Shown here one piece after another: positions 22,794 through 30,700 of a stretch of 31,931 nt of DNA. This DNA comes from CAILQE01 sp036745415 (GTDB lineage Bacteria > Patescibacteriota > Saccharimonadia > Saccharimonadales > UBA4665): positions 1-31,931 of the forward strand of contig DAIOGF010000004.1 of assembly GCA_036745415.1 (NCBI GenBank). Reading direction: 5' to 3'. The stretch's first letter is position 1. Every line of letters starts with the position of its first letter. The position numbers were made by a program, and so were the translations under genes. The notes beneath the pieces are model-generated. The model saw only the letters and a program-made list of their open reading frames with translations, did not search any database and was not told where the DNA came from.

Positions 22794-23195
22794 ATGTATA
22801 AAGATTTTAAGAAATTTCTAATAAGAGGAAATGTCGTAGATTTAGCGGTTGCAGTACTGGTTGGTGCAGCTTTTAACAATTTAATAAATTCATTTGTTAA
22901 GGATTTAATAACTCCACTAACTGGAATATTTACAGGACATGCAACAAAGAATTTAGATACTTACGTATTCAAAGTTCATGGTGCAACTTTTAGTTATGGA
23001 AACTTTATTAGTAGCATTATTTCATTCCTAATTATTTCACTAGTTGTTTTCTTTTTTGTAGTACAACCATTAAATAAATTAATTGAGATCACAAATCTAA
23101 AAGGCACTCCTAATGAAAAGAAGTGCCCTGAATGTCTTAGCTCAATTCCTAAAAAAGCTACACGCTGTAAATTCTGCAGTGTTAAAGTAGATTAG
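22794..23195 (+). CDS. mscL: Large-conductance mechanosensitive channel MscL with C-terminal zinc ribbon
   Basis: The stretch-gated pore that releases solutes on hypo-osmotic shock. The protein has 133 residues from the ATG at 22794; the frame is open further upstream but the homology begins at MYKDFKKFLIRGN. The N-terminal amphipathic helix and TM1 (NVVDLAVAVLVGAAFNNL) carry the glycine/alanine-rich gate. FVKDLITPLTG ends TM1, and TM2 spans about 70-92. The usual C-terminal bundle is replaced or extended by a CPEC-x10-CKFC module with cysteines 111, 114, 125 and 128, a zinc-ribbon pattern. The 3' end overlaps atpC on the other strand by 4 nt. Confidence 0.94.
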   Translation: MYKDFKKFLIRGNVVDLAVAVLVGAAFNNLINSFVKDLITPLTGIFTGHATKNLDTYVFKVHGATFSYGNFISSIISFLIISLVVFFFVVQPLNKLIEITNLKGTPNEKKCPECLSSIPKKATRCKFCSVKVD

Positions 23196-23620
23196 TTTTT
23201 TCGGTGTCTATGTTTTAGACCTGCAACTTCAAGTCTAACTGACTGACGATCCATAAGTTCTTGAGCTTTTTCAATACTAACTTGGTCTTTAGCTTCTGCA
23301 CGTAATTTCTTTGCTCGGTCAAATGCAGCTTGAGCTTCTGCCTGATTAATTTCATCAGCATGATCTGCTTCGTCTACCAATACTTTGAGTTCATTATTAG
23401 CTACTTCAATTACGCCACCATTTGTAGCAAAATATTCACGTAAATTATCGCCATCTTTTTCATTCTTTCGAACCATAATAGCGCCGTGTTTAACTACGCT
23501 AATTAATGGCATGTGGTGAGACAATACTCCGATTTGACCATCACGAGTAGGTAAGGTAACTTCATATACCTCACCATCAAATTTCTTTCCACTTAATGTA
23601 ACTAGCTTAAATTTAAACAT
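23192..23620 (-). CDS. atpC: ATP synthase F1 epsilon subunit
   Basis: The epsilon subunit couples gamma rotation to the c-ring and can inhibit ATP hydrolysis. It has 142 residues. The N-terminal beta sandwich (about 1-86) includes PTRDGQIGVLSHHMPLI. The C-terminal helical hairpin (about 90-140) is Ala/Glu/Lys-rich and complete, ending with a basic RHRHRKN-like stretch. The ATG lies 1 nt after the atpD stop. It is the last gene of the operon and its stop overlaps mscL by 4 nt. A bulged stem with a T run inside the mscL coding region (opposite about 23150-23190) might terminate the operon. Confidence 0.95.
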   Translation of the reverse strand: MFKFKLVTLSGKKFDGEVYEVTLPTRDGQIGVLSHHMPLISVVKHGAIMVRKNEKDGDNLREYFATNGGVIEVANNELKVLVDEADHADEINQAEAQAAFDRAKKLRAEAKDQVSIEKAQELMDRQSVRLEVAGLKHRHRKN

Positions 23621-23621
23621 C

Positions 23622-25001
23622 TTATTTTACTTCACTTATAGCACCCTTAAGGTAGAATGCTCCTTCAGGTTTAGCATCGTGTTTACCTTCAAGAATTTCT
23701 TTAAATCCTTGAACAGTATCACTTAATTTTACGTATTGTCCTGGGTTGTTAGTAAATTGTTCAGCAACGAAGAATGGTTGAGATAGGAATCTTTGAATCT
23801 TTCTTGCACGAGCAACTAATTGCTTATCGTCTTCAGATAATTCTTCCATACCCAAGATTGCAATAATGTCTTGAAGATCTTTGTATCTTTGTAGCACTCT
23901 TTGTACTTCACGAGCTACTTTATAGTGTTCTTCACCAACAATTTCTGGGTCTAAAATATTTGAGCTTGAGTCCAATGGATCAACAGCAGGGTAAATACCA
24001 ATTTCTGTTAGCGCTCGGTTAAGTACAATTGTTGAATCAAGGTGAGCGAATGTAGTTGCTGGAGCTGGGTCAGTTAAGTCGTCAGCGGGCACGTACACAG
24101 CTTGCACAGAAGTAATAGAACCTTCTTTTGTAGAAGTAATTCTTTCCTGCAATTCACCCATTTCCTGAGCTAGGTTAGGTTGGTAACCTACAGCAGATGG
24201 AAGTCGTCCAAGAAGGGCAGATACTTCGGCACCAGCCTGAGTAAATCTGAAGATGTTATCTATGAATAGAAGCACATCATTACCTTTATCTCTAAATCCT
24301 TCAGCAATAGTTAGTCCTGACAATGCAACTCGAAGTCGAGCTCCAGGTGGTTCATTCATTTGTCCGAATACTAGTGAAGTATTTTTAAGCACTCCAGATT
24401 CTTCCATTTCGCCGTATAGATCGTTTCCTTCACGAGTTCTCTCACCAACACCTGCGAACACAGAATATCCTGAGTGGAATTTAGCAATGTTATTTATAAG
24501 CTCCTGAATAAGAACTGTTTTACCAACACCGGCACCACCGAATAGACCAACCTTACCACCTTTAGTAATAGGACAAATAAGGTCAATAACTTTAATTCCA
24601 GTTTCAAGAATTTCTATCTTTCCAGATTGTTCTGTAAGGGCAGGGGCATCACGGTGAATAGAAGCTCTATTCTTGAATTTATCTGGCATATTATCGATTG
24701 GCTCACCAATAACGTTAAACATTCGTCCCAATGTTTCATCACCAACTGGAACGCTAATTGTTTCACCTTGGTCTACAACTTGTGTGCCTCGTTTTAATCC
24801 ATCAGTAGAACTTAGTGCAATTGCTCTAACCATAGATTCGCTCAAATGCTGCGCAACTTCAAGAACTAAAGTTCTATCTTTTAATTCAACCTTTAATGCA
24901 TTTAGGATTGCTGGTAGATCATTTTTCTTAAACTCTACGTCAACAACCACTCCAATAACCTGACTAATTTTTCCTGTTCTTAATTTTGTAGCTTCTGCCA
25001 T
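23622..25001 (-). CDS. atpD: ATP synthase F1 beta subunit
   Basis: The catalytic subunit of F1, 459 residues, normal length. It shows the P-loop GGAGVGKTV, the GERTREGNDLY segment with the catalytic glutamate region, DNIFRFTQAG and SALLGRLPSAVGYQP. The DELSEED region reads EELSEDD near the C-terminus and contacts gamma. The gene has a purine-rich ribosome binding site (AAAGAAAGGATAAT before ATG) and follows atpG after 12 nt. Codon use is conservative, as expected for a highly expressed gene. Confidence 0.98.
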   Translation of the reverse strand: MAEATKLRTGKISQVIGVVVDVEFKKNDLPAILNALKVELKDRTLVLEVAQHLSESMVRAIALSSTDGLKRGTQVVDQGETISVPVGDETLGRMFNVIGEPIDNMPDKFKNRASIHRDAPALTEQSGKIEILETGIKVIDLICPITKGGKVGLFGGAGVGKTVLIQELINNIAKFHSGYSVFAGVGERTREGNDLYGEMEESGVLKNTSLVFGQMNEPPGARLRVALSGLTIAEGFRDKGNDVLLFIDNIFRFTQAGAEVSALLGRLPSAVGYQPNLAQEMGELQERITSTKEGSITSVQAVYVPADDLTDPAPATTFAHLDSTIVLNRALTEIGIYPAVDPLDSSSNILDPEIVGEEHYKVAREVQRVLQRYKDLQDIIAILGMEELSEDDKQLVARARKIQRFLSQPFFVAEQFTNNPGQYVKLSDTVQGFKEILEGKHDAKPEGAFYLKGAISEVK

Positions 25002-25013
25002 ATTATCCTTTCT

Positions 25014-25886
25014 TTATGCCTTAAGTGCTTCAACTCCACCAGAAATTTCAGCAAGCTCTTGTGTAATAACTGCTTGTCTAGCGGTATTAAGTTCTAATGT
25101 ATAATCCTCAATCAAATCTTTAGCGTTGTCTGTCGCATTCTTCATGGCCACCATTCGCATAGCGTGCTCACTAGTTATGGATTCAACAACCCCCTGATAA
25201 AGCTGAGCTTCAATTAATCTTGTAGCTATCTCATCAATTACCGATTCGATGCTAGGCTCAAAATTAAATGCAGTCGTAACTTTTTCTTTTGATTCAAATT
25301 GATCTTTGCTAATCGGTAGTAAATTAACTACTTTAGCATTCTGCTTTATTGTGGAAATAAACTCTGTAAATATAAAACTAACTTCATCAAATTCTTTAGC
25401 TTTAAAGCCTGCAATTATTGTATTTAGAATTGGACGAATATCATTGGCGCTTGGTTCGTTAGGGAAAGCAGGGTAAGCTGCAATTAATTCATGTCCGGAA
25501 AGTCTTTGTACGAACTGCGCACCCTTATTACCAATTGTAATTACTTTAGTTTTGATGTGCTTGGCTTGATCATCGCTTAAGTACTTAGTTAGAAGTTTAA
25601 TAGGATTAGAGTTATATGATCCAGCTAGTCCGCTGTTTGAAGTAACCAAAACGTATAGCTTGGTTTTAACTTGTCGTTTGGCAAACATATCTAGTCTTTC
25701 AACTTCAGTAATATTACTAAGAGTGTTAAGAAGTTCTAATGAAAGGTTATAGTATTCACTACTCTTCATAGAATGCTGTGAAGCTTTACGAAGTTTTGAA
25801 GCACTAACAAGTTCCATGGCTTTAGTAATCTGCCTGGTGTTTTTGATGGATTTAATCCTTCGTTTAAGTATTATTGTGCTTGCCAT
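25014..25886 (-). CDS. atpG: ATP synthase F1 gamma subunit
   Basis: The central rotor shaft, 290 residues. The conserved N-terminal helix RIKSIKNTRQITKAMELVSASK lies near residues 10-31, and the C-terminal helix has SEHAMRMVAMKNATDNA and the NTARQAVITQEL signature near 265. Between them is the Rossmann-like domain (TSNSGLAGSYN). It follows atpA after 8 nt, in the standard order. Confidence 0.97.
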   Translation of the reverse strand: MASTIILKRRIKSIKNTRQITKAMELVSASKLRKASQHSMKSSEYYNLSLELLNTLSNITEVERLDMFAKRQVKTKLYVLVTSNSGLAGSYNSNPIKLLTKYLSDDQAKHIKTKVITIGNKGAQFVQRLSGHELIAAYPAFPNEPSANDIRPILNTIIAGFKAKEFDEVSFIFTEFISTIKQNAKVVNLLPISKDQFESKEKVTTAFNFEPSIESVIDEIATRLIEAQLYQGVVESITSEHAMRMVAMKNATDNAKDLIEDYTLELNTARQAVITQELAEISGGVEALKA

Positions 25887-25894
25887 TTAGTTTC

Positions 25895-27430
25895 TTACTT
25901 TTCCTTCTTGTATTCTTTAGCTAAATCGTTAGCTACTTTTAGAATTGTTTCATTATCTTTATCGCTTGGCTTGTCTCCAGTGTTAAGTGCCTTAACAACT
26001 GCAGAGTGTTTGCTTTCTAGTGTTCTATGGAAATTAGAAACAGCCGCTAGAATCTTATCTACTGGTACGCTGTCGAAAGCTCCTTCGTTAGCAACGTAAA
26101 GCATCGAATACATTTCCCAAATTGAATATGGAGAATATTGTGGCTGTTTTAATAGCTCAGTGAGTCTTTGTCCTCGTTCAATTGTCTTTCTTGTTTCTGG
26201 ATCAAGATCAGTAGAGAACTGAGAGAATGCTGCAAGCTCTCTAAACTGAGCAAGAGCAAGTTTTAGTCCACCACCAACATTCTTAATAGCTTTAGTTTGA
26301 GCAGATCCACCAACACGGGATACTGAAAGTCCCACGGAAATAGCTGGTCTAATTCCTTGGTAGAATAGGTTAGTTTCTAGGAATATCTGACCGTCTGTAA
26401 TAGAAATTACGTTTGTTGGAATGTAGGCAGAAATATCTCCAGCCTGAGTTTCAATAATAGGAAGCGCTGTTAGTGATCCACCACCTAAATCATCACTAAG
26501 TTTTGCAGCACGTTCTAGTAGTCTAGAGTGCAGGTAAAAAACATCTCCAGGATAGGCTTCTCGTCCGGGTGGTCGTCTAAGTAGAAGTGACATCTGTCTG
26601 TAAGCAGCAGCGTGCTTAGTTAAATCATCATAAATAATTAAAGCGTGCTTAGAATTATCTCTAAAGTATTCACCAATTGCACAACCTGAATATGGAGCAA
26701 GGTAGAGCATAGCTGCTGGATCACTTGGAGAAGTAGCAACAATAATTGTCTGATCCATTACTTTTTCTCGCTTTAATCTTTCAGCTAGAGCAGCAACCTT
26801 AGAAAACTTCTGTCCAATTGCTACATATACGTTAACAACACCAGTCTTTTGTTTTGCCTGGTTAATCATAGTATCTAGTGCAATAGCAGTCTTACCAGTT
26901 TGTCTGTCACCAATAATTAACTCTCTTTGACCACGTCCAACTGGAACCATGGCGTCAATTGCAACTAGACCAGTCATCATAGGTTCATTAACACTCTTAC
27001 GAGCTAGAACGCCAGGAGCAGTTCGCTCAACAGTACTCATAGTCTTAGTTTTAATTGCAGGACCACCATCAAGAGGATTACCCATAGGGTCAACAATTCT
27101 TCCAATTAGTTCTTCACCAACAGGAATTTCAAGTACTTTTCCAGAAAGTTTAGCAGTAGCACCGGCTTTAATCTTAACGTCACTACCAAGTAGTACGGCA
27201 CCAATTTCATCTTCACCTAAGTTGAAAGCGAAGGCTGATACGCTTCCTCCTTTATCGGTTTCAATATCTATCATTTCATTGTAACCACAATTACTTAGTC
27301 CATAGATCCAAGCAATTCCGTCTCCAACTCTTGTTACTACACCAACATTTTCAATTTGAGGTCTGCTTTTAAGTTGCTCAATAGCAGCCCTAATTTCTTT
27401 GGATAGTTCGTTTATGGTAATTTCTGACAC
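25895..27430 (-). CDS. atpA: ATP synthase F1 alpha subunit
   Basis: The non-catalytic nucleotide-binding subunit, 511 residues. It carries the P-loop GDRQTGKTA, the YDDLTKHAAAYRQMSLLLRR segment, and the arginine finger in SVGLSVSRVGGSAQ near residue 365. The start codon is GTG at 27430, preceded by a GGAATAGAAA stretch. It encodes the N-terminal helix ITINELSKEIRAAIEQL, which binds the delta subunit. The GTG start may slightly lower initiation compared with the ATG-started neighbours. Confidence 0.97.
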   Translation of the reverse strand: MSEITINELSKEIRAAIEQLKSRPQIENVGVVTRVGDGIAWIYGLSNCGYNEMIDIETDKGGSVSAFAFNLGEDEIGAVLLGSDVKIKAGATAKLSGKVLEIPVGEELIGRIVDPMGNPLDGGPAIKTKTMSTVERTAPGVLARKSVNEPMMTGLVAIDAMVPVGRGQRELIIGDRQTGKTAIALDTMINQAKQKTGVVNVYVAIGQKFSKVAALAERLKREKVMDQTIIVATSPSDPAAMLYLAPYSGCAIGEYFRDNSKHALIIYDDLTKHAAAYRQMSLLLRRPPGREAYPGDVFYLHSRLLERAAKLSDDLGGGSLTALPIIETQAGDISAYIPTNVISITDGQIFLETNLFYQGIRPAISVGLSVSRVGGSAQTKAIKNVGGGLKLALAQFRELAAFSQFSTDLDPETRKTIERGQRLTELLKQPQYSPYSIWEMYSMLYVANEGAFDSVPVDKILAAVSNFHRTLESKHSAVVKALNTGDKPSDKDNETILKVANDLAKEYKKEK

Positions 27431-27449
27431 TTTCTATTCCAGCCTTTCT

Positions 27450-27842
27450 TTACTTTACTGTTAACTCTCTAAACATATTTAACTTATTTTTAATACTAAG
27501 ATCTAATCGATCGCTTCCAATATATAGCTTTACGCCACCGACTAAATCTTCATCTATTAAATTATTCACTACTACCGTTTTAGCATTCTTGAAATGACTT
27601 TTAACTGTAGATTTAATTTCCTTAATAGCGTTATCACTTAATTTGTGAGCAGAGTAGGCGTCTACTTCTACAAAACCTTTTACCGCTCTTAAATTCACTA
27701 CATCCCGCATCACACTTTCTAAATCAGATACTTTCTTTTCTTCGAGAAGATACTCAGCAACATGCTTAGCTAGTTTCTTAACACTGACATTCTCATCAAT
27801 GCTTGAATCTATATATTTAGCTAAATTGCTTCGTCTTCCCAT
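27450..27842 (-). CDS. atpH: ATP synthase delta subunit, shortened
   Basis: The delta subunit links the peripheral stalk b to the top of alpha. The C-terminal part is clear: DLVGGVKLYIGSDRLDLSIK matches the family end, with KNKLNMFREL after it. The protein is only 130 residues where about 175-180 is usual, so the N-terminal six-helix domain that grips the alpha N-termini is reduced. There is no sign of a frameshift, and the flanking genes are 1 nt (b) and 19 nt (alpha) away, so the short form looks native. Confidence 0.85.
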   Translation of the reverse strand: MGRRSNLAKYIDSSIDENVSVKKLAKHVAEYLLEEKKVSDLESVMRDVVNLRAVKGFVEVDAYSAHKLSDNAIKEIKSTVKSHFKNAKTVVVNNLIDEDLVGGVKLYIGSDRLDLSIKNKLNMFRELTVK

Positions 27843-27843
27843 A

Positions 27844-28356
27844 TTATTTAACCTCTTTAATAGCTTGATCGACTAGTTTTGCATCCTTGGTAGAGTCAAT
27901 CTTCTCTCTGGTTAATACTTCAGTAGCTTCAACAACTAGGCCTGCAATTTCACTTTCTAACTTAACTTTAGCTGCATCCATTTCTAATTTAGTCTTATTT
28001 CTAGCATCTTCTAGAATTGACTCAGCTTTGCGAATAGCATCTTCTTCGCCAGCCTTAACAGCTGCCTTAGCTGCGTCCTTAGCTTCACCTAAGATAGAGT
28101 CGGCTTTAGCTCTCGCTTTAGCTAATCTATCTTCAATAGATTTCTCTAACTTTTCTTCATCTTGCTTCATTTTCTCACCTAAAGAAACACCGGCTTCAAT
28201 AGTTTCTCGTCTTTCTTTTAAGATCTTAGCTATTGGAGCAAAGGCGTATTTTCTTAGCACTAGAAAAGCTAATACTAGGGTTATAAGCTGAATTACAAAT
28301 GAGGAACCGTTAACCCCTAAAGTTCCTAGTCCTGATGATGAGTCTGCAAAATACAT
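27844..28356 (-). CDS. atpF: ATP synthase F0 b subunit
   Basis: The peripheral stalk subunit, 170 residues. A short external N-terminus leads to one membrane helix (about 18-36, FVIQLITLVLAFLVLRKYAF). A long charged helix rich in Ala, Glu and Lys follows from about 45 and forms the right-handed coiled coil. The RKYAFAPI segment after the helix is typical. Only one b gene is present, so the stalk is a homodimer. Confidence 0.95.
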   Translation of the reverse strand: MYFADSSSGLGTLGVNGSSFVIQLITLVLAFLVLRKYAFAPIAKILKERRETIEAGVSLGEKMKQDEEKLEKSIEDRLAKARAKADSILGEAKDAAKAAVKAGEEDAIRKAESILEDARNKTKLEMDAAKVKLESEIAGLVVEATEVLTREKIDSTKDAKLVDQAIKEVK

Positions 28357-28371
28357 TAAAATTTATTTTCC

Positions 28372-28599
28372 TTACTTTACGATGAATATTGATGCGAAAG
28401 CTAGAAGTCCGAATAGCTCAATAATAGCTACGAAGATTAGAGCTTGTCCTAAGAACTTAGCTGCTTCTGGATTTCTTCCTACTGCATTAAGATAGTTTCC
28501 ACCAACTAGTCCAATACCAATAGCTGGGCCAATTAGACCGAATCCAACCATTAGACCTTTTCCAATGATTGCTAGGTTTGTTACTTCGGCAAATGTCAT
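28372..28599 (-). CDS. atpE: ATP synthase F0 c subunit, proton type
   Basis: The rotor-ring hairpin, 75 residues. Helix 1 has the GxGxGxG-like run GPAIGIGLVGG at 24-34. The polar loop is GRNPEA, and the ion-carrying glutamate is E61 (FVAIIELFGLL). The Na+-coordinating signature, a glutamine in helix 1 and ET/ES with a tyrosine in helix 2, is absent; helix 2 reads ELFGLL, so proton coupling is predicted. A strong AAAGGAGAAT ribosome binding site precedes the ATG, fitting the high c-ring stoichiometry. Confidence 0.96.
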   Translation of the reverse strand: MTFAEVTNLAIIGKGLMVGFGLIGPAIGIGLVGGNYLNAVGRNPEAAKFLGQALIFVAIIELFGLLAFASIFIVK

Positions 28600-28664
28600 A
28601 TTATTCTCCTTTTATTTATTAATTTTACCTGTTAATTACTATTATCTCGGCTCATTGTTTCAAT

Positions 28665-29462
28665 TTATGCTTCTTCGGTCAAGTGCTCCGAGTGATGCTC
28701 GGAAGCGTGGTTAACCGCAATGGCCAGATACATAGTAGCAAGAATAGTGAAAATATATGCCTGTAGAGCTCCAATAAATAGCTCTATTAGGGTGAATGGT
28801 AGGGCAGAAATAGGGGCCAAGATATGACCTAGGTATGAAAATACAGAAATTACTATTTCTCCTATGGTTACATTTAAGAAAAGTCGAAGACTAAGAGAAA
28901 GTACCCTAGTCGCATCAGTTAACATCTCAAGAAGTCCAATCAGGAAATATAGCGGGTTTTTTGGGCTTCCAATAAAGAAGTGTTTTAAATACTTCTTAAA
29001 TCCACCAGAGTCTTTAATAGATCCAGCGTAAACAATACCCATGGCAAGTACAGCTAGAGCAAATGTAGCATTAAGATCTGCTGTTAGTGGCCTAAATATA
29101 GGATAGTTATTTGAAGTAAATCCTTCACCAACGAAAGGCATTAGTCCCAACCAGTTATTAAGCAAAATAATGAAGAATATAGTTACGAAAGTTGGAACAT
29201 ATTTTTCAGCTTTCTTTTTATCCTCAAAAGCACTCCTTACAATATTGCCAACGAAATCTACACCAAGTTCTACAAATTGAATAAGTCCACCCTTAGGGTG
29301 AACTCTAACTCTCTTAGATACTATAAATAGGGTAATAATAATTACAAAAAGACTTATCCATCCATATAAAATTGAGTTAGTAATTGTTATTCCATGGAAA
29401 GTTAACACTCCACCTGGAGCAATATGAATAGCAGGACCAGAATCAGCAAATAGGCTAAACAT
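28665..29462 (-). CDS. atpB: ATP synthase F0 a subunit
   Basis: The stator half-channel subunit, 265 residues, with five to six membrane helices. The essential arginine lies in SLSLRLFLNVTIGE near residue 190; the family consensus RLFGN reads RLFLN here. The C-terminal helix ends FIGALQAYIFTILATMYLA, with a His/Glu-rich tail. Its ATG overlaps the stop of the upstream AtpI-like gene (TAATG on the coding strand), so the two are translationally coupled. The 65-nt gap to atpE is the largest inside the operon. Confidence 0.95.
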   Translation of the reverse strand: MFSLFADSGPAIHIAPGGVLTFHGITITNSILYGWISLFVIIITLFIVSKRVRVHPKGGLIQFVELGVDFVGNIVRSAFEDKKKAEKYVPTFVTIFFIILLNNWLGLMPFVGEGFTSNNYPIFRPLTADLNATFALAVLAMGIVYAGSIKDSGGFKKYLKHFFIGSPKNPLYFLIGLLEMLTDATRVLSLSLRLFLNVTIGEIVISVFSYLGHILAPISALPFTLIELFIGALQAYIFTILATMYLAIAVNHASEHHSEHLTEEA

Positions 29463-29773
29463 TATTTCTTAGCTCCATTTAAATTTCGAGTAATTCGATT
29501 AGATTCGTTGAAGGTGCTTCTTATAACCACAATGCTTAAAATTAGGCCTAGAACAAGTCCAGAAAGCATGAATGCGCCAGATTTAATCTTAAAGTGACTA
29601 TCCAAGAAACTTCCCAGGATTACAGGTGCCAACATAGCAATAGCTAACTTCCATGTCATATCTAGGGCTAAACTAAAAAATAACCCACTAGCATTGTAAT
29701 AGTCAGCATATTTTTTTGCTTTACTTGAGCTGTTAGGCGATTGCGTACTTTTCTGCGCTGTCGTCTTTTTCAT
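29462..29773 (-). CDS. AtpI/AtpZ-like small membrane protein
   Basis: The first gene of the operon, encoding 103 residues. A basic, Ser/Thr/Lys-rich N-terminus of about 20 residues leads to two membrane helices (about 40-58 and 66-85) joined by a short loop with LDSHFKIKSG. The shape and position match AtpI/AtpZ (ATPase_gene1) proteins, proposed to aid c-ring assembly or carry Mg2+. Sequence similarity alone would not be decisive; the operon position is the main support. It ends in the TAATG overlap with atpB. Confidence 0.8.
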   Translation of the reverse strand: MKKTTAQKSTQSPNSSSKAKKYADYYNASGLFFSLALDMTWKLAIAMLAPVILGSFLDSHFKIKSGAFMLSGLVLGLILSIVVIRSTFNESNRITRNLNGAKK

Positions 29774-29784
29774 TCTTAACTTAA

Positions 29785-29814
29785 ATTATATCAGTATTTA
29801 ACACCTATAGACAA
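29785..29814 (-). promoter_or_regulatory. Promoter of the atp operon
   Basis: On the minus strand TTGTCT (29814-29809) and TATAAT (29790-29785) are 18 nt apart. The -10 ends 11 nt before the first ATG, so the operon mRNA is almost leaderless. Divergent from the glutaredoxin promoter. Confidence 0.6.
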
Positions 29815-29843
29815 GCGTTCTATATATAAATAGTATAGTGGTG

Positions 29844-29849
29844 TAAAAT
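29844..29849 (+). promoter_or_regulatory. -10 box of the glutaredoxin operon
   Basis: TAAAAT ends 6 nt before the ATG at 29856, leaderless type. A second candidate, TATAGT, lies at 29834-29839. Confidence 0.45.
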
Positions 29850-29855
29850 AGGGCT

Positions 29856-30101
29856 ATGAATAACGTAACAATTTACTCAGCAGATTGGTGTGGCTTCTGT
29901 CACGCAACTAAACAATATTTAGATAAATTAGGTGTTAAATACAAAGAACTAGATGTCGATCACGATCCTAAGGCTGCAGAAGCAGCAGTAGAAAAGAGTG
30001 GCCAAAGAGGCATTCCAGTACTAGACATTGAAGGCGATATTATCGTTGGATTTGATAGACCTAAAATTGATCAAGCCCTTAAGTCTCATAAAATTGTCTA
30101 A
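29856..30101 (+). CDS. Glutaredoxin/NrdH-like redox protein
   Basis: An 81-residue thioredoxin-fold protein. The active site is WCGFC with C12 and C15, unlike the CPYC of classical glutaredoxins. The cis-proline motif RGIPVLDI is at about 51-58, and the family end GDIIVGFDRPKIDQAL follows. It has the size and pattern of NrdH/glutaredoxin-like proteins that reduce disulfides such as that of ribonucleotide reductase. It lies 2 nt before the corrinoid adenosyltransferase gene, so they form one operon. Confidence 0.9.
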   Translation: MNNVTIYSADWCGFCHATKQYLDKLGVKYKELDVDHDPKAAEAAVEKSGQRGIPVLDIEGDIIVGFDRPKIDQALKSHKIV

Positions 30102-30103
30102 AT

Positions 30104-30673
30104 ATGGCTTTTGAAGATTACAAAACTAAAACATCTGTAGTACTTGTATACACAGGTGAGGGTAAAGGTAAAACTACCGCATCTCTAGGGCTTATGATTA
30201 GAGCTCTTGGAAACAGATACAGCGTAGCTTTTATTCAATTTATTAAATATTGGGGAGTAAGTGAACATGTCTTTATTAAAGACATAGGTGAACTATACGA
30301 AGACCAGCTATTTTTCTTTAAAGGTGGTAAAGGTTTCTATAATGCTAAAGACCTAAGCGAAAAGAACATAACTGAAGATGATCACAAGCGTGCTGCTGAA
30401 GAAACATACAAAATAGCCCTAGATGCAGTAACTACCGGCAAATACGACCTTGTCATCTGTGATGAGGTAAATAACGCTGTAAATGACGGACTTCTAACCG
30501 AAAAACAATTAGAACACCTTATAGATAATCGTTCACCTAAAACTAGCATTTGTCTAACTGGTAGGAATTTCCCCGAAAAACTCCTTAAAAAAGTAGATAT
30601 AGCTACAAATATGACTAAGATTAAGCATCACTTTGATGATAAGTACCTAGCCAACAAGGGAATTGATTTTTAA
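30104..30673 (+). CDS. btuR: Corrinoid adenosyltransferase (CobA/BtuR type)
   Basis: Converts cob(I)alamin to adenosylcobalamin with ATP. The protein has 189 residues. Its reversed-type P-loop is GEGKGKTT at 18-25, then FIQFIKYWG, LVICDEVNNAVNDGLL and CLTGRNFPEKLL. The C-terminal KIKHHFDDKYLANKGIDF matches the family end. Nothing else for cobalamin synthesis is in the window, so it probably activates salvaged corrinoid. It is co-transcribed with glutaredoxin. Confidence 0.92.
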   Translation: MAFEDYKTKTSVVLVYTGEGKGKTTASLGLMIRALGNRYSVAFIQFIKYWGVSEHVFIKDIGELYEDQLFFFKGGKGFYNAKDLSEKNITEDDHKRAAEETYKIALDAVTTGKYDLVICDEVNNAVNDGLLTEKQLEHLIDNRSPKTSICLTGRNFPEKLLKKVDIATNMTKIKHHFDDKYLANKGIDF

Positions 30674-30700
30674 CCATAATCGTGTTATAATAACCATAAT
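30663..30700 (+). promoter_or_regulatory. Promoter with flanking direct repeats, diacylglycerol-kinase-like gene
   Basis: TTGATT (30663-30668) and TATAAT (30686-30691) are 17 nt apart, and the -10 ends 9 nt before the ATG. TAACCATAAT occurs twice, at 30671-30680 and 30691-30700, exactly 20 nt apart on either side of the -10. Confidence 0.55.

Noticed and set aside
22709..22879. Upstream extension of the aquaporin frame
   Set aside because: It lies antisense to the mscL start, has no channel similarity, and a strong GGAGG fixes the start at 22708.
24253..24963. Long open frames antisense to atpD, and similar ones opposite atpA, atpF, typA and the flavoprotein
   Set aside because: They are low-complexity Ser/Leu/Thr-rich translations of the opposite strand of conserved genes, without own promoters or ribosome binding sites.
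28453..28592. Possible Na+-type c subunit
   Set aside because: The helix 1 glutamine and the helix 2 ET/ES plus tyrosine signature are absent; the site is proton type.
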